Shown here: positions 1-8,960 of the stretch, piece by piece
Position numbering within the stretch: position 1 is the first letter of the stretch
Layout: each line of letters starts with the position of its first letter
Assembly (NCBI GenBank): GCA_046349435.1
Contig: JAXMCI010000035.1
Location: forward strand, 1-64,000
Length of the DNA: 64,000 bases
Direction of reading: 5' to 3'
Source: JAXMCI01 sp046349435
Lineage (GTDB): Bacteria > Pseudomonadota > Alphaproteobacteria > Dongiales > Dongiaceae
Position numbers and translations under genes: made by a program
Notes under the pieces: model-generated
What the model was told of the DNA's origin: nothing
Databases searched by the model: none
What the model saw: only the letters and a program-made list of their open reading frames with translations

Positions 1-1061
1 CGGCGCTGGTGATCGCCGGGCGGAGCGACCTGCGCTTCCGCGGGCGCGTGCTCTATGCCTGCGACGTCTTCCAGTACACGGCCGACAGCTTCGCGGTGCT
101 GACCGCCGCCGCCGGGCCGTTCTTCGTCACCATGCCGGTGGTCGGGCTGGGCCAGGCGCTGCTCACGGGATGGGCCACGGAGTTCCGCTCCAGCGCCGAG
201 CCGGGGCAGGAGGCCGCCCAGCTGCTGGCCGACCATGGGCTGGGACGCGCCCGGATCGGCATCGTCGGGCTCAGCGACGCGATCGCCGCCGCGCATCTGC
301 GCCAGATCGAGGAGACGCTGCCCGCCGCCGAGCTGTGCGACGCCACGCGGCTGTTCGAGACGGTGCGCCGACGCAAGAGCCCGGAGGAGGTGGCGAACCT
401 GCGGGAGACCTCGGCCATCTTCCGCAAGATCTTCGCCGGGTTCGAGCCCGAGATCCGGCCCGGCACCAGCGAGGCCGACATCGCCGGCTGCGCCGCGCGG
501 GGTGCGAAGCTGCATGGCTGCCGCGACATCAAGACCGCCATGGGCACCTCGCCCTTCGTGGCGATCAGCTACGGCTCGCCGCGGCGCGTCGAGCGCGACG
601 ACCAGCTGATGATCTGGATCGAGACGCCGGGACCGAACGGCTACTGGCTCGAGCTGCGCCGCTGCTACAGCTTCGGTCCGCCGCCGGACCCGGTGCGCCG
701 CTACTTCGAGCTGCAGCAGGAATGCTGGCAGGTCGGGCTGGCGGCGATGCGCCCGGGCACGACCGCCGGCGACGTTCTGGCCAAGGTCGCTGTCGTGCTG
801 CGCCGCGCCGGCTATGGCCTCAGCGACGGGCATTTCAGCCTGCACGGGATCGGCACCGATGCGATCGAGGGAATCTGGGCGCCGGGCAACGATGGCGAGC
901 TGCTCGACGGCGAGGTCGTCTCCTTCCACCCCTCCGTCACCTTCACGGACGAGGCGGAGGCCCGGCAGATCCGCTTCATCGGCATGACCGACAACGTCCT
1001 GGTGACGCCGCAGGGCGGCGTCCGGCTGACCTATGATACGGATCGTATCGTCGAGCTCTGA
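1..1061 (+). CDS. M24-family creatinase/aminopeptidase-like protein, 5' partial
   Basis: The frame is already open at the left edge (ALVIAGRSDL), so the true start is outside the window and the GTG at 9 is probably internal. The visible 350 residues show an N-terminal creatinase-like domain to about residue 140 and a C-terminal pita-bread fold, the layout of M24 aminopeptidases and creatinases. The metal ligands of the peptidase branch are missing: the first Asp position reads WIETPG, the second LELRRCY, and the usual Glu of the EPG motif is SFHPSV; the HGIG histidine is kept. This favours a creatinase-like, metal-free C-N hydrolase over a Xaa-Pro peptidase, but that is inference. It ends 31 bases before the SDR gene, and a PuuE-like hydrolase and an ABC ATPase follow on the same strand, so one catabolic operon is likely. 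Confidence 0.85.
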   Translation, partial: ALVIAGRSDLRFRGRVLYACDVFQYTADSFAVLTAAAGPFFVTMPVVGLGQALLTGWATEFRSSAEPGQEAAQLLADHGLGRARIGIVGLSDAIAAAHLRQIEETLPAAELCDATRLFETVRRRKSPEEVANLRETSAIFRKIFAGFEPEIRPGTSEADIAGCAARGAKLHGCRDIKTAMGTSPFVAISYGSPRRVERDDQLMIWIETPGPNGYWLELRRCYSFGPPPDPVRRYFELQQECWQVGLAAMRPGTTAGDVLAKVAVVLRRAGYGLSDGHFSLHGIGTDAIEGIWAPGNDGELLDGEVVSFHPSVTFTDEAEARQIRFIGMTDNVLVTPQGGVRLTYDTDRIVEL

Positions 1062-1092
1062 CACGGCGCCGGCGGCAAAGGGAGGGCACCGG

Positions 1093-1873
1093 ATGGGAAT
1101 CCTGCAGGGACGGGCGGCCATCGTGACCGGCGCCAGCTCCGGCATCGGCCGGGCGATCGCGCTGCGCTTCGCGGCCGAGGGCGCGCGCGTCGCCATCGCC
1201 GACATCACCGAGGAGCCGAAGGAGGGCGGCGAGCCGACCGTGGCGAGGATCGCCGCGGCCGGCGGCGAGGCCTTCTTCCTGCGCACCGACGTGGCGCGAT
1301 GGACCGATGTCGACCGGCTGGTGAGCGAGGTCGTGCGCCGCTACGGCGCGCTCGACATCATGGTGAACAACGCCGCCACCTATGTCAGCAAGCGGCTGAC
1401 CGAGACCAGCGAGGCGGAGTGGGAGGCGGTGATCGGCGTCAACCTCACCGGCATGTTCTTCGGCTGCAAGCGGGCCGTGCAGCAGATGCTGACCCAGGCG
1501 CCGCGCGACGAGGTGCGCGGCCGCATCGTCAACATCACCTCGCAGCACGGCATGATCGCCTGTCCCGGGGACTTCGCCTACGGCGTCGGCAAGTCGGGCG
1601 GCGTCTACATGACCCGGCAGATCGCCGTCGACTACGCCCAGGACCTGATCGTCTGCAACGCGGTGGCGCCGGGCAAGATCATCACCGGCAAGCCGGGCGC
1701 GGCGATGGACCCGGCGGCGCCTCTCGACTACTCGCGCCGCCGCACGCCGATGCTGGCCGCGCCTCGGCCGGCCGGACGACGTCGCCGGCGCCGCGCTGTT
1801 CCTGGCCAGCGACCAGGCGACCTACATGACCGGCGTCAACCTGCTGGTCGACGGCGGCTGGATGGCGGCCTGA
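1093..1873 (+). pseudogene. SDR-family oxidoreductase, interrupted by a one-base frameshift
   Basis: Starts at ATG 1093 after an AGGGAGG ribosome site. It shows the SDR hallmarks in order: TGASSGIG cofactor loop, NNAA, the catalytic Ser region (NITSQHG) and YGVGK (Y-x3-K). After about residue 222 the frame breaks: the typical C-terminal stretch RLGRPDDVAGAALFLAS, TYMTG and the LLVDGGW ending are read only in the +1-shifted frame, from about 1762 to the TGA at 1871-1873. The 781-base span is one base more than a whole number of codons. In the unshifted frame translation runs on into puuE. With the base corrected it would be a 259-residue SDR of normal length, so this is either a recent mutation or a sequencing error. 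Substrate unknown. Confidence 0.85.
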
Positions 1874-1878
1874 GCGCG

Positions 1879-2793
1879 ATGGCGTACCAGCCGGGGCGCG
1901 ACCTCGTCGGCTACGGCGCGAGCCGGCCGGACCCGCGCTGGCCCGGCCGGGCCCGCGTCGCCGTCAACTTCGTGCTCAACTACGAGGAGGGCGCCGAGCG
2001 CAGCCCGCTCGAGGGCGACGCCGAATCGGAAACCATCCTCTCCGAGCAGAATCCGGGACCGCCGGTGCCGGGCCGCCGCGACCGCAACATGGAGTCGCTC
2101 TACGAGTTCGGCTCGCGGGTCGGCTTCTGGCGCGTGCTGCGGCTGTTCCGGGAGCGCGGCGTGCCGCTCACGATCTATGCCGTCGGCCGCGCCCTCGAGC
2201 TCAACCCGGCGGCCGGCGAGGCGATCGCCGCCGCCGGCTGCGACGTGGTCTGCCACGGCTGGCGCTGGATCGACTACCAGGCCATGCCGGTCGAGCAGGA
2301 GCGCGAGCACATCGCCCGCACCGTCGAGACGATCGAGCGGTTGACCGGCAGCCGGCCGCTCGGCTGGTATACCGGCCGGCCCAGCCTGGAGACGCGACGA
2401 CTGGTGGTCGAGCATGGCGGCTTCCTGTTCGACAGCGACGACTACAACGACGAGCTGCCCTACTGGGTGGCGGTCGAGGGCCGCCGGCATCTCGTCGTGC
2501 CGCACAGCTTCGACACCAACGACAGCCGCTTCGCGCGTGGCTCGGGGCTGGAGACGGCCGGGCAGTTCGGCACCTACCTGCAGGACAGCTTCGACTGGCT
2601 CTACGCCGAGGGGGCGGAGCGCCCGGGAATGATGACCGTGTCGCTGCATGCCCGCCTGATCGGGCGGCCGGGGCGCATGGCCGGCCTGGCCGGCTTCGTC
2701 GACCACCTTCTCGGCCGGGACCGGGTGTGGCTCTGCCGCCGGACCGAGATCGCCCGGCACTGGCACGCGCTGCATTCGCCGGCGGCGGGATGA
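1879..2793 (+). CDS. puuE: PuuE-like polysaccharide-deacetylase family hydrolase (allantoinase-type)
   Basis: 304 residues, starting at ATG 1879, five bases after the SDR stop. It has the polysaccharide deacetylase (NodB-like) fold in the version seen in PuuE proteins, linked in the literature to allantoin/uric-acid breakdown: an early FVLNYEEGAE strand, the RNMESLYEFGSR segment, CHGWRWIDYQ and GWYTGRPS, with a C-terminal TVSLHARLIGRPGR. The frame is open continuously from the SDR gene only because of the SDR frameshift; the annotated start is supported by the family N-terminus (YQPGRDLVGYG). It overlaps the next gene by four bases (ATGA), which implies translational coupling. The substrate may be allantoin or another cyclic amide; the neighbours do not decide this. 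Confidence 0.85.
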   Translation: MAYQPGRDLVGYGASRPDPRWPGRARVAVNFVLNYEEGAERSPLEGDAESETILSEQNPGPPVPGRRDRNMESLYEFGSRVGFWRVLRLFRERGVPLTIYAVGRALELNPAAGEAIAAAGCDVVCHGWRWIDYQAMPVEQEREHIARTVETIERLTGSRPLGWYTGRPSLETRRLVVEHGGFLFDSDDYNDELPYWVAVEGRRHLVVPHSFDTNDSRFARGSGLETAGQFGTYLQDSFDWLYAEGAERPGMMTVSLHARLIGRPGRMAGLAGFVDHLLGRDRVWLCRRTEIARHWHALHSPAAG

Positions 2794-3982
2794 GCGATCA
2801 GCCCAAGCTCGTCGTCGAGGGCCTGGTCAAGATCTTCGGCCGCGATACCCGCGCTGCCGCCGCGGCGCTGGCGGCGGGCGCGAGCCGCGCCGACATCCTC
2901 GCCCGCAGCGGCGACGTCGCGGCCATCGCCGGCGTCTCCTTCGCGGTCAGGGCCGGCGAGATCTTCGTCGTGATGGGATTGTCGGGCTCGGGCAAGTCGA
3001 CCCTGATCCGCTGCCTCAACCGGCTGATCGAGCCCACCGCCGGCAGCGTGCGGCTGGATGGCGAGGACGTGCTGGCGGCCGGCGCCGAGCAGCTCCGCCA
3101 GCTGCGGCTCCACAAGATGGCGATGGTCTTCCAGCACTTCGCGCTGTTCCCGCACAAGACCGTCGCCGAGAACGTCGAGTTCGGTCTCAAGGCGCGCGGC
3201 ATCGGCCGCGCCGAGCGGCGGCGGCGGGCGATGACGGTGCTCGAGCAGGTCGGTCTCGCCGCCTGGGCGGACCGCCCGCCGACGGCGCTCAGCGGCGGCA
3301 TGCAGCAGCGCGTCGGGCTGGCCCGCAGCCTCGCGGTCGATCCCGAGCTGCTGCTGATGGACGAGGCGTTCAGCGCGCTGGACCCGCTGATCCGGCGCGA
3401 CATGCAGGACGAGCTGCTCGATCTGCAACGCCGGGTGCGCAAGACGATCGTCTTCATCACCCACGATCTCAACGAGGCGCTGACCCTGGGCGACCGGATC
3501 GCCATCATGAAGGACGGCCGCTTCGTCCAGGTCGGCACGCCGCAGCAGATCGTGGCCGAGCCGGCCGACGACTACGTCGCGGCCTTCACCCGGGACATCG
3601 ACCGTGGCCGCGTCTTCACCGTCGACCAGGTGATGCGCCCGGCCGCCGGCGTCGCCCGCAAGACGGACATCGCAGGCGACGCCATCGCGCGGCCGGGGCT
3701 GGCGGGCCAGGACTGGCTGGTGGTGCTGGATCCCGAGGAGCGTCCGGTCGGCACGGTCACCGTGGCCGCCCTGCGGGAGACCATGGCCAGCCAGCCGCTC
3801 GGCGGGCTCATGCAGCCGGTCGCCACCGTCGCGCGCGGCAGCCGCCTCGCCGATCTCTACGCCAAGTGCGCCGGCCGTCAGCCGATCGCCGTCATCGACG
3901 AGGCCGGCCGGCTCGCCGGCTGCATCGACCCGCTCGACCTGTTCGCCCTCCTCGCCGGCGGCGCGGCGCCGCCGAAGAGGGG

Positions 3983-3986
<4 letters not shown>
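2790..3986 (+). CDS. proV: Quaternary-amine (glycine betaine/proline) ABC transporter ATP-binding protein
   Basis: 398 residues, starting at the ATG inside the ATGA overlap with puuE. It has Walker A (GLSGSGKST), Q-loop (FQHFALFPH), signature (LSGGMQQR), Walker B (ELLLMDEAFSALDP) and H-loop (FITHD). The N-terminal insert (DTRAAAAALAAGASRADILA) before the first strand and the stretch CLNRLIEPTAG are characteristic of ProV/OpuAA proteins. The C-terminal 120 residues look like a degenerate pair of CBS domains, the part that senses ionic strength in characterised homologues. The permease and binding protein are not in the window and probably lie upstream of position 1. Its stop codon shares the bases CTAG (3983-3986) with the stop of the convergent asd gene. 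Confidence 0.9.
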
Positions 3987-5002
<1,016 letters not shown>

Positions 5003-5091
5003 CTCGCTTTCTGCCGGGTGGCATTCTGACTGGCATGGGCCGCGCCGCGCGCCCGCCGGACCGGCAGGCAGATAGGCCGGAGGGACCTGCT

Positions 5092-5457
5092 TTGCAAGAG
5101 CGGCCGCCGCGCATCGCCGCCTACGCCGAATTCTGGCCCTACTATCTCGGCGAGCACGCCGCGCCCGCGACCCGCGCCTGGCACCTCGCCGGCACCGGGC
5201 TGGCGCTCGCCCTGCTCGTGCTGGCGGCCGCCCTGCGCGAGTGGCGGCTGCTGCCGGCGGCGCTGGTCGCCGGCTACGCGCCGGCCTGGATCGCCCATGG
5301 CTTGATCGAGCGCAACCGCCCGGCCACCTTCCGCTACCCGCTCTGGTCGCTGGCCAGCGACTTCCGCATGCTCGGCCTGTGGCTGTCGGGCGGGCTCGCC
5401 GCCGAGGTGGCGCGTCAGGCCGGCAGCCCGGCCCGCCGCAGCCCCTCGCGGAAATAG
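5092..5457 (+). CDS. DUF962/Mpo1-like small membrane protein
   Basis: About 121 residues with the DUF962 pattern: FWPYYLGEHAAPATRAWHLAGT at the N-terminus, a hydrophobic helix pair, and PAWIAHGLIERNRPATFRYPLWSLASDFRM. These are integral membrane proteins; the yeast relative Mpo1 is an alpha-oxygenase of 2-hydroxy fatty acids, but bacterial functions are mostly untested. An ATG at 5035 would add 19 low-complexity residues. I prefer the TTG at 5092 because a GGAGGG ribosome site lies seven bases before it and the domain begins there. It diverges from asd. Its 3' end overlaps the end of the degenerate reverse-strand gene at 5415-5947. Confidence 0.75.
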   Translation: MQERPPRIAAYAEFWPYYLGEHAAPATRAWHLAGTGLALALLVLAAALREWRLLPAALVAGYAPAWIAHGLIERNRPATFRYPLWSLASDFRMLGLWLSGGLAAEVARQAGSPARRSPSRK

Positions 5458-5947
5458 TCCCGGTCCTCGGCCCGCCGCAGCGGCGTGCTCTCGACCAGCC
5501 AGGCGACCAGCCCCTCGTCGCCGACCGGGTCGCCGCGCCAGCCCCGCCGCGCCGCCTCCAGGAACGCTTGTCCCCCCGCCCGCGCCGCCGCGGCCTCGCC
5601 GCGATGGCCGCGGTTGGCGGCCTGCCAGGCGAGGTAGCGCGGCCCCGGCTCGGTCAGCGCCTCGAGGTGGCCGGCCGCCGCCCGATCCTTCCAGCAGCGG
5701 GCCGGCCGCGAGCGCCGGCGCCAGGCAGCGCCGCCAGGCTCTGCCGCAGGCTGCCGCGCGCCGGCGCCTCGCCATGCTTGCCTCAGAGCAGGGTGGCCAG
5801 CGTCTCGCGGGGATGGGAGCGGCCCGGGTTGAGCGCGAGATAGGCGAGCAGAAGCCGGGTCTTGCGGGTGGCGAGCGCCAGCGGCATGCCGTCGGGCCGC
5901 TGCAGCCCGAAGCCCCCGAAGAGCGTCAGCCGATAGCGCGCCGGCAT
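5415..5947 (-). pseudogene. Decayed BTAD/SARP-type regulator with a cyclase/TPR-like tail
   Basis: No open frame spans this region, but two recognisable ends remain on the minus strand. From ATG 5947 the first 54 codons read like the N-terminus of an AfsR/SARP (BTAD) regulator (YRLTLFGGFGLQ, ATRKTRLLLAYLALNPGRSH) and stop at a TGA (5783-5785) exactly where the family has Trp (TLLW). Beyond it GKHGEAPARGSLRQSLAAL is still readable. The frame then shifts, and the last 110 codons, up to the TGA at 5415-5417, end in STPLRRAEDRDYFREGLRRAGLP, which looks like the C-terminus of cyclase-TPR proteins. At under 180 codons against at least 500 for intact relatives, the middle has been deleted. A nonsense mutation, a frameshift and a deletion together make sequencing error alone unlikely. 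Confidence 0.7.
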
Positions 5948-6020
5948 CCCCTCACCCTCGCCAACCCTCGGGGCCGATGCAGCGCGATTCCGCGCGCCCG
6001 GCCAGGATCGCGGGGAACGA

Positions 6021-6052
6021 TCAGTCGATCAGTCGGTCAGTCGGTCAGTCTG
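6021..6052. repeat. Four tandem 8-bp units (TCAGTCGR type) across the GFA-gene stop
   Basis: Units TCAGTCGA, TCAGTCGG, TCAGTCGG and TCAGTCTG lie head to tail. The last unit contains the stop codon (6045-6047) of the minus-strand GFA-domain gene, so copy-number change would alter only the 3' flank. Slippage at such a tract is expected to be frequent. Confidence 0.85.
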
Positions 6053-6449
6053 TCTGCCGGCCGGGCAGGTCGGCGACATCATGCAGCCAGGCCATCTCCG
6101 ACCGGCGCCAGATCTGCCGCTTCGGCACCAGCGACCGGTACTGGCGCAGCGTCCCGGCGCGCAGCCCGAAGAGCTGCGTCTCGGCATCGGCCGGCGCCGA
6201 GTAGATCGAGGTGCCGCAGACCGGGCAGAAGGCCTGGCGGCGCCGCCGGCCGCTCTCCGCCGTCTTGACGAAGATGGTGGGCTCGCCGGAGAGCAGGCGG
6301 AAGCTGCCCGGCCGCGCCGGCGCCACCATTCGGAAGGCGGAGCTGGTCATGCGCTGGCAGTCCGTGCAGTGGCAGAGGAGGACCCCCTCCGGATCGATCT
6401 CGGCCTCGAACGTGACATGGCCGCAGAAACAGGCGCCGTCGACCTTCAT
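6045..6449 (-). CDS. GFA/CENP-V domain protein (glutathione-dependent formaldehyde-activating enzyme-like)
   Basis: 134 residues with the zinc-binding cysteine pattern of the GFA family: ACFCG near residue 7, CHCTDCQR near residue 27, and FCPVCGTSIY in the second half. The founding member was proposed to condense formaldehyde with glutathione; most GFA proteins are uncharacterised zinc proteins. Start ATG 6449 is preceded by a GGGAGGAG ribosome site. The C-terminus (GRQTD) runs into the 8-bp tandem repeat, so the last residues are repeat-encoded. It diverges from the small ORF at 6614 and chaC. Confidence 0.9.
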   Translation of the reverse strand: MKVDGACFCGHVTFEAEIDPEGVLLCHCTDCQRMTSSAFRMVAPARPGSFRLLSGEPTIFVKTAESGRRRRQAFCPVCGTSIYSAPADAETQLFGLRAGTLRQYRSLVPKRQIWRRSEMAWLHDVADLPGRQTD

Positions 6450-6613
6450 GGGCTCCTCCCACCCGTTGCTCCGCGGCGATTTAACGGCGATTTCACGCCG
6501 ATGCGAGCCGCCAGCCGGCGCGGGCGCACCGCGATTTCACGCGCCGCGCCCGCGGCCGTCACGCCGCCTCCTCCATCGTCGGGCCCTCGATCGGATGCGA
6601 CGGAGGACGAACC

Positions 6614-6850
6614 ATGGCACAATTCCGGGGCTGCGAGGACGCGGATCGGCCGGCCGCCTTCGGGCCGCGCTGGGCGGATGCGGTCGGACGCGGCGACGTC
6701 TTCGACGCGACCAGCGGCTGGATGCGGGGCCATGTCGCCGATCTCTGCAACCTCAGGTGCCTGCCGGAGCACTCCGGCGATGGGCGCGACGGCAACGATC
6801 TCCTGGGCGGGCTGATGCGCCGGCTGCTCGGTCGCCTGCGGAATGGCTGA
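6614..6850 (+). CDS. Small hypothetical protein coupled to chaC
   Basis: 78 residues, no family recognised. It is kept because a GGAGGA ribosome site lies six bases before ATG 6614 and because it overlaps the chaC start by eight bases, which fits translational coupling; chaC itself has no good ribosome site. The protein is basic at the C-terminus (MRRLLGRLRNG) with two cysteines in its middle (DLCNLRCLPEH), has no signal peptide and no membrane helix. It could also be only a leader ORF that loads ribosomes for chaC. Confidence 0.5.
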   Translation: MAQFRGCEDADRPAAFGPRWADAVGRGDVFDATSGWMRGHVADLCNLRCLPEHSGDGRDGNDLLGGLMRRLLGRLRNG

Positions 6851-7532
6851 CGGCGCGCTGGCGCTCACCCGCGACCTGGTCGACCGGGTTCGGCGCAGCG
6901 TCGCCGACCCGGGCCCGCCGGCCTCGGGCTATCTCAGCCCCGAGGAGCAGGCGGCCTCGCTCGCCGCGATCCTCGCCGCGGCGCCCGACCGCGAGGTCTG
7001 GATCTTCGCCTACGGCTCGCTGATCTGGAACCCGTGCTTCGGCTTCGCCGAGCAGCGCACCGCCCATGTCGCCGGCCACCATCGCCGCTTCTGCCTGGTG
7101 GTGCGCCGGTTCCGCGGCACGCCGGACCGGCCGGGGCTGATGCTCGGGCTGGATCGCGGCGGCAGCTGCCGCGGCGTCGCCTTCCGGCTCGACCCGGCGC
7201 ACCGCGAGGCGGAGCTGAGCCGGCTCTGGCAGCGCGAGATGATCACCGCCGCCTACCGCCCGCGCTGGCTCGCCGCGCGCACCGCGGCGGGCACCGTCCC
7301 GGCGATCGCCTTCGTCGCCAATCGCCGCCACGAGCGCTACGTGCCGCCCTTGCCGGAGGCCGAGACGGCGGCGATCCTGGCCGAGGCGGCCGGCCATGTC
7401 GGCAGCTGCGCGGAGTACCTGCACGAGACCGTCGCCAGCCTCGAGGCGCTCGGCATCCGCGACCGCCGCCTGTGGCGCCTGCAGGCGCTGGTCGCCGAGC
7501 GGCTGCGTCAGGCCGCCAGCTCGCCGGCATAG
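6843..7532 (+). CDS. chaC: ChaC-like gamma-glutamylcyclotransferase
   Basis: 229 residues, the usual ChaC length (the E. coli protein is about 230). ChaC proteins cleave glutathione to 5-oxoproline and Cys-Gly in the cytoplasm. The substrate loop WIFAYGSLIWNP is at about residue 57, followed by RRFCLVVRRFRGTPDRPGL and the C-terminal helix GSCAEYLHETV typical of the family. It overlaps a 78-codon ORF and lies near a GFA-domain gene, so two thiol-related genes sit side by side; whether they share a regulator cannot be seen. It converges with the PLP enzyme gene, with its stop 24 bases inside that gene's 3' end. Confidence 0.9.
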   Translation: MADGALALTRDLVDRVRRSVADPGPPASGYLSPEEQAASLAAILAAAPDREVWIFAYGSLIWNPCFGFAEQRTAHVAGHHRRFCLVVRRFRGTPDRPGLMLGLDRGGSCRGVAFRLDPAHREAELSRLWQREMITAAYRPRWLAARTAAGTVPAIAFVANRRHERYVPPLPEAETAAILAEAAGHVGSCAEYLHETVASLEALGIRDRRLWRLQALVAERLRQAASSPA

Positions 7533-8446
7533 CCGCGCAGGTACTTCATGCCGGTGTCGCACATCACCGTGACGACGGTGGCGCCGGGCGGCAGCGCGGC
7601 GGCGACGCGCAGCGCCGCGACCAGGTTGGCGCCGGTCGAGGTGCCGGCGAAGAGGCCCTCCTCGCGGGCCAGCCGCAGCGTCATGGCGCGGGCCTCGGCG
7701 GTCGAGACCCGCTCGATGGCGTCGGCGACGCCGGCGCGCCACAGCGGCACCACGAAGCCGGCGCCGATGCCGTCGATCCGGTGGGCGCCGGACGCGCCGC
7801 CCGACAGCACGGCCGACTCGGCGGGCTCGACGGCGACGATGCGCACCCCGGGATCGTGCCGGCGCAGCCCTTCGGCCGTGCCGGTCAGCGAGGCGGCGGT
7901 GCCGACGCACTGGACGAAGGCGTCGACCCGGCCCGCGGCCTGAGCCCGGATCTCGTCGGCCATCCGGTGATAGGCGCCGAGCTGGTCGCGGTTGTTCAGC
8001 TGGTCGGTCCAGTAGCCGCCGGTGGCGGCCGCGATGCGGGCGGCGGCGTCGATCATGTCGCGGGTCAGCCGCTCGGTCATGCGGCCGTCCTCGCTCGGCA
8101 CCACCGTCAGCGCGGCCCCGAGGATGCGCATGTGGTCGAGCTTCTCGCGGGCGAACGCGTCGGAGGTGACGATGTGCAGCGGGTGCCCCCTGACGGCGCA
8201 GACCAGGGCCAGCGACACCCCGGTGCTGCCGCCGGTGTACTCGACCACCGCGCCGCCGGGCGGCAGCCGGCCATCCGCCTCGGCCGCGGCGACCATGGCG
8301 AGCGCCATGCGGTCCTTCATGCTGCCGGTCGGATTCTCGTTCTCCAGCTTGAGCAGGATGCGGCCGCCCCGCCCGGCCCCGATCCGGCCGAGCGCCAGCA
8401 TCTGGGTGCCGCCGATGCGGTCGATGACATGGCGTGGCAGGCTCAT
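7508..8446 (-). CDS. PLP-dependent cysteine synthase-family enzyme
   Basis: 312 residues of fold-type II PLP enzyme. LLKLENENPTGSMKDR carries the Schiff-base lysine (K44), the substrate loop is EYTGGSTGVSL, and the C-terminal cofactor loop is GLFAGTSTGANL. The overall pattern is that of cysteine synthase/cystathionine beta-synthase relatives, but it differs from housekeeping CysK (MKDR instead of VKDR, and no clear CysE-binding features), so the natural reaction is uncertain. ATG 8446 has an AAGGA ribosome site upstream; a longer frame to 8593 would run through the MarR gene and is rejected. It is transcribed divergently from that MarR gene, across a 43-base AT-rich gap holding a palindrome, so MarR control is likely. 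Confidence 0.85.
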   Translation of the reverse strand: MSLPRHVIDRIGGTQMLALGRIGAGRGGRILLKLENENPTGSMKDRMALAMVAAAEADGRLPPGGAVVEYTGGSTGVSLALVCAVRGHPLHIVTSDAFAREKLDHMRILGAALTVVPSEDGRMTERLTRDMIDAAARIAAATGGYWTDQLNNRDQLGAYHRMADEIRAQAAGRVDAFVQCVGTAASLTGTAEGLRRHDPGVRIVAVEPAESAVLSGGASGAHRIDGIGAGFVVPLWRAGVADAIERVSTAEARAMTLRLAREEGLFAGTSTGANLVAALRVAAALPPGATVVTVMCDTGMKYLRGYAGELAA

Positions 8447-8473
8447 GGCGATATCCTTGTATCTACAAAAGAT

Positions 8474-8487
8474 GTATATGCATATAC
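8474..8487. promoter_or_regulatory. Perfect 14-bp palindrome GTATATGCATATAC between PLP enzyme and marR
   Basis: The only AT-rich stretch in this neighbourhood (about 8452-8490) separates two divergent starts and contains this perfect palindrome. MarR proteins bind such inverted repeats as dimers, so this is the likely operator for autoregulation and for the PLP gene. The palindrome ends three bases before ATG 8490. Confidence 0.6.
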
Positions 8488-8489
8488 CC

Positions 8490-8954
8490 ATGAGCCGAGC
8501 CCCGCAACCCCCGCGCACCCTGCGCAGCGACGCCCGCGCGACCGTCGAGGCCTGCCCCGGCTGGCACGGAAGGCTGGCCGCCCGGCGCCTCACTCAGTTC
8601 CTCGACCGCGCGCTCGCCGCCTCGGGCCTGAGCGCGACGCAGATCGGGCTGCTGGCGCAGATCGCCGCCGCGGATGACGACACGCTGGGCGCGCTGGCGC
8701 GGCGCGCCGGGCTGGAGCAGTCGACCCTGTCGCGCAACCTGCGCACGCTGGAGAAGGACGGGCTGATCGAGATCGCCCGGGTCGAATCCGACCAGCGCCG
8801 GCGCGCCGTCTGGCTCACCGAGACCGGCGCGCGCCGGCTCGCGGCGGCGCTGCCCGCCTGGCGCGCGGCGCAGGAGCGGCTCGCCGCGGCGCTGTCGCCG
8901 GGCCTGGCGCAGCGGCTGGCGGCGGAGACGGAGTGGCTGGCCGACGCCTCGTGA
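8490..8954 (+). CDS. MarR-family transcriptional regulator
   Basis: 154 residues. The winged helix is clear: LTQFLDRALAASGLSATQIGLLAQIA, then the recognition region LGALARRAGLEQSTLSRNLRTLEKDGLI and the wing (ESDQRRRAVWLTETG). There is no signal peptide, so it is a cytoplasmic dimeric DNA-binding protein. ATG 8490 is chosen; ATGs at 8472 and 8478 are in frame, but they lie in or before the 14-bp palindrome. No ribosome site is visible, so the mRNA may be leaderless. It is divergent from the PLP enzyme, its probable target. The ligand is unknown. Confidence 0.85.
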   Translation: MSRAPQPPRTLRSDARATVEACPGWHGRLAARRLTQFLDRALAASGLSATQIGLLAQIAAADDDTLGALARRAGLEQSTLSRNLRTLEKDGLIEIARVESDQRRRAVWLTETGARRLAAALPAWRAAQERLAAALSPGLAQRLAAETEWLADAS

Positions 8955-8960
8955 GCCGCC

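Noticed and set aside
1033..2793. A fused SDR-PuuE protein of 586 residues
   Set aside because: The junction is Arg-rich frameshift sequence, and both parts have their own starts; the normal SDR C-terminus is in another frame.
6021..6052. CRISPR-like repeats
   Set aside because: Eight-bp units with no spacers; also rejected for the 15-bp units at 33777.
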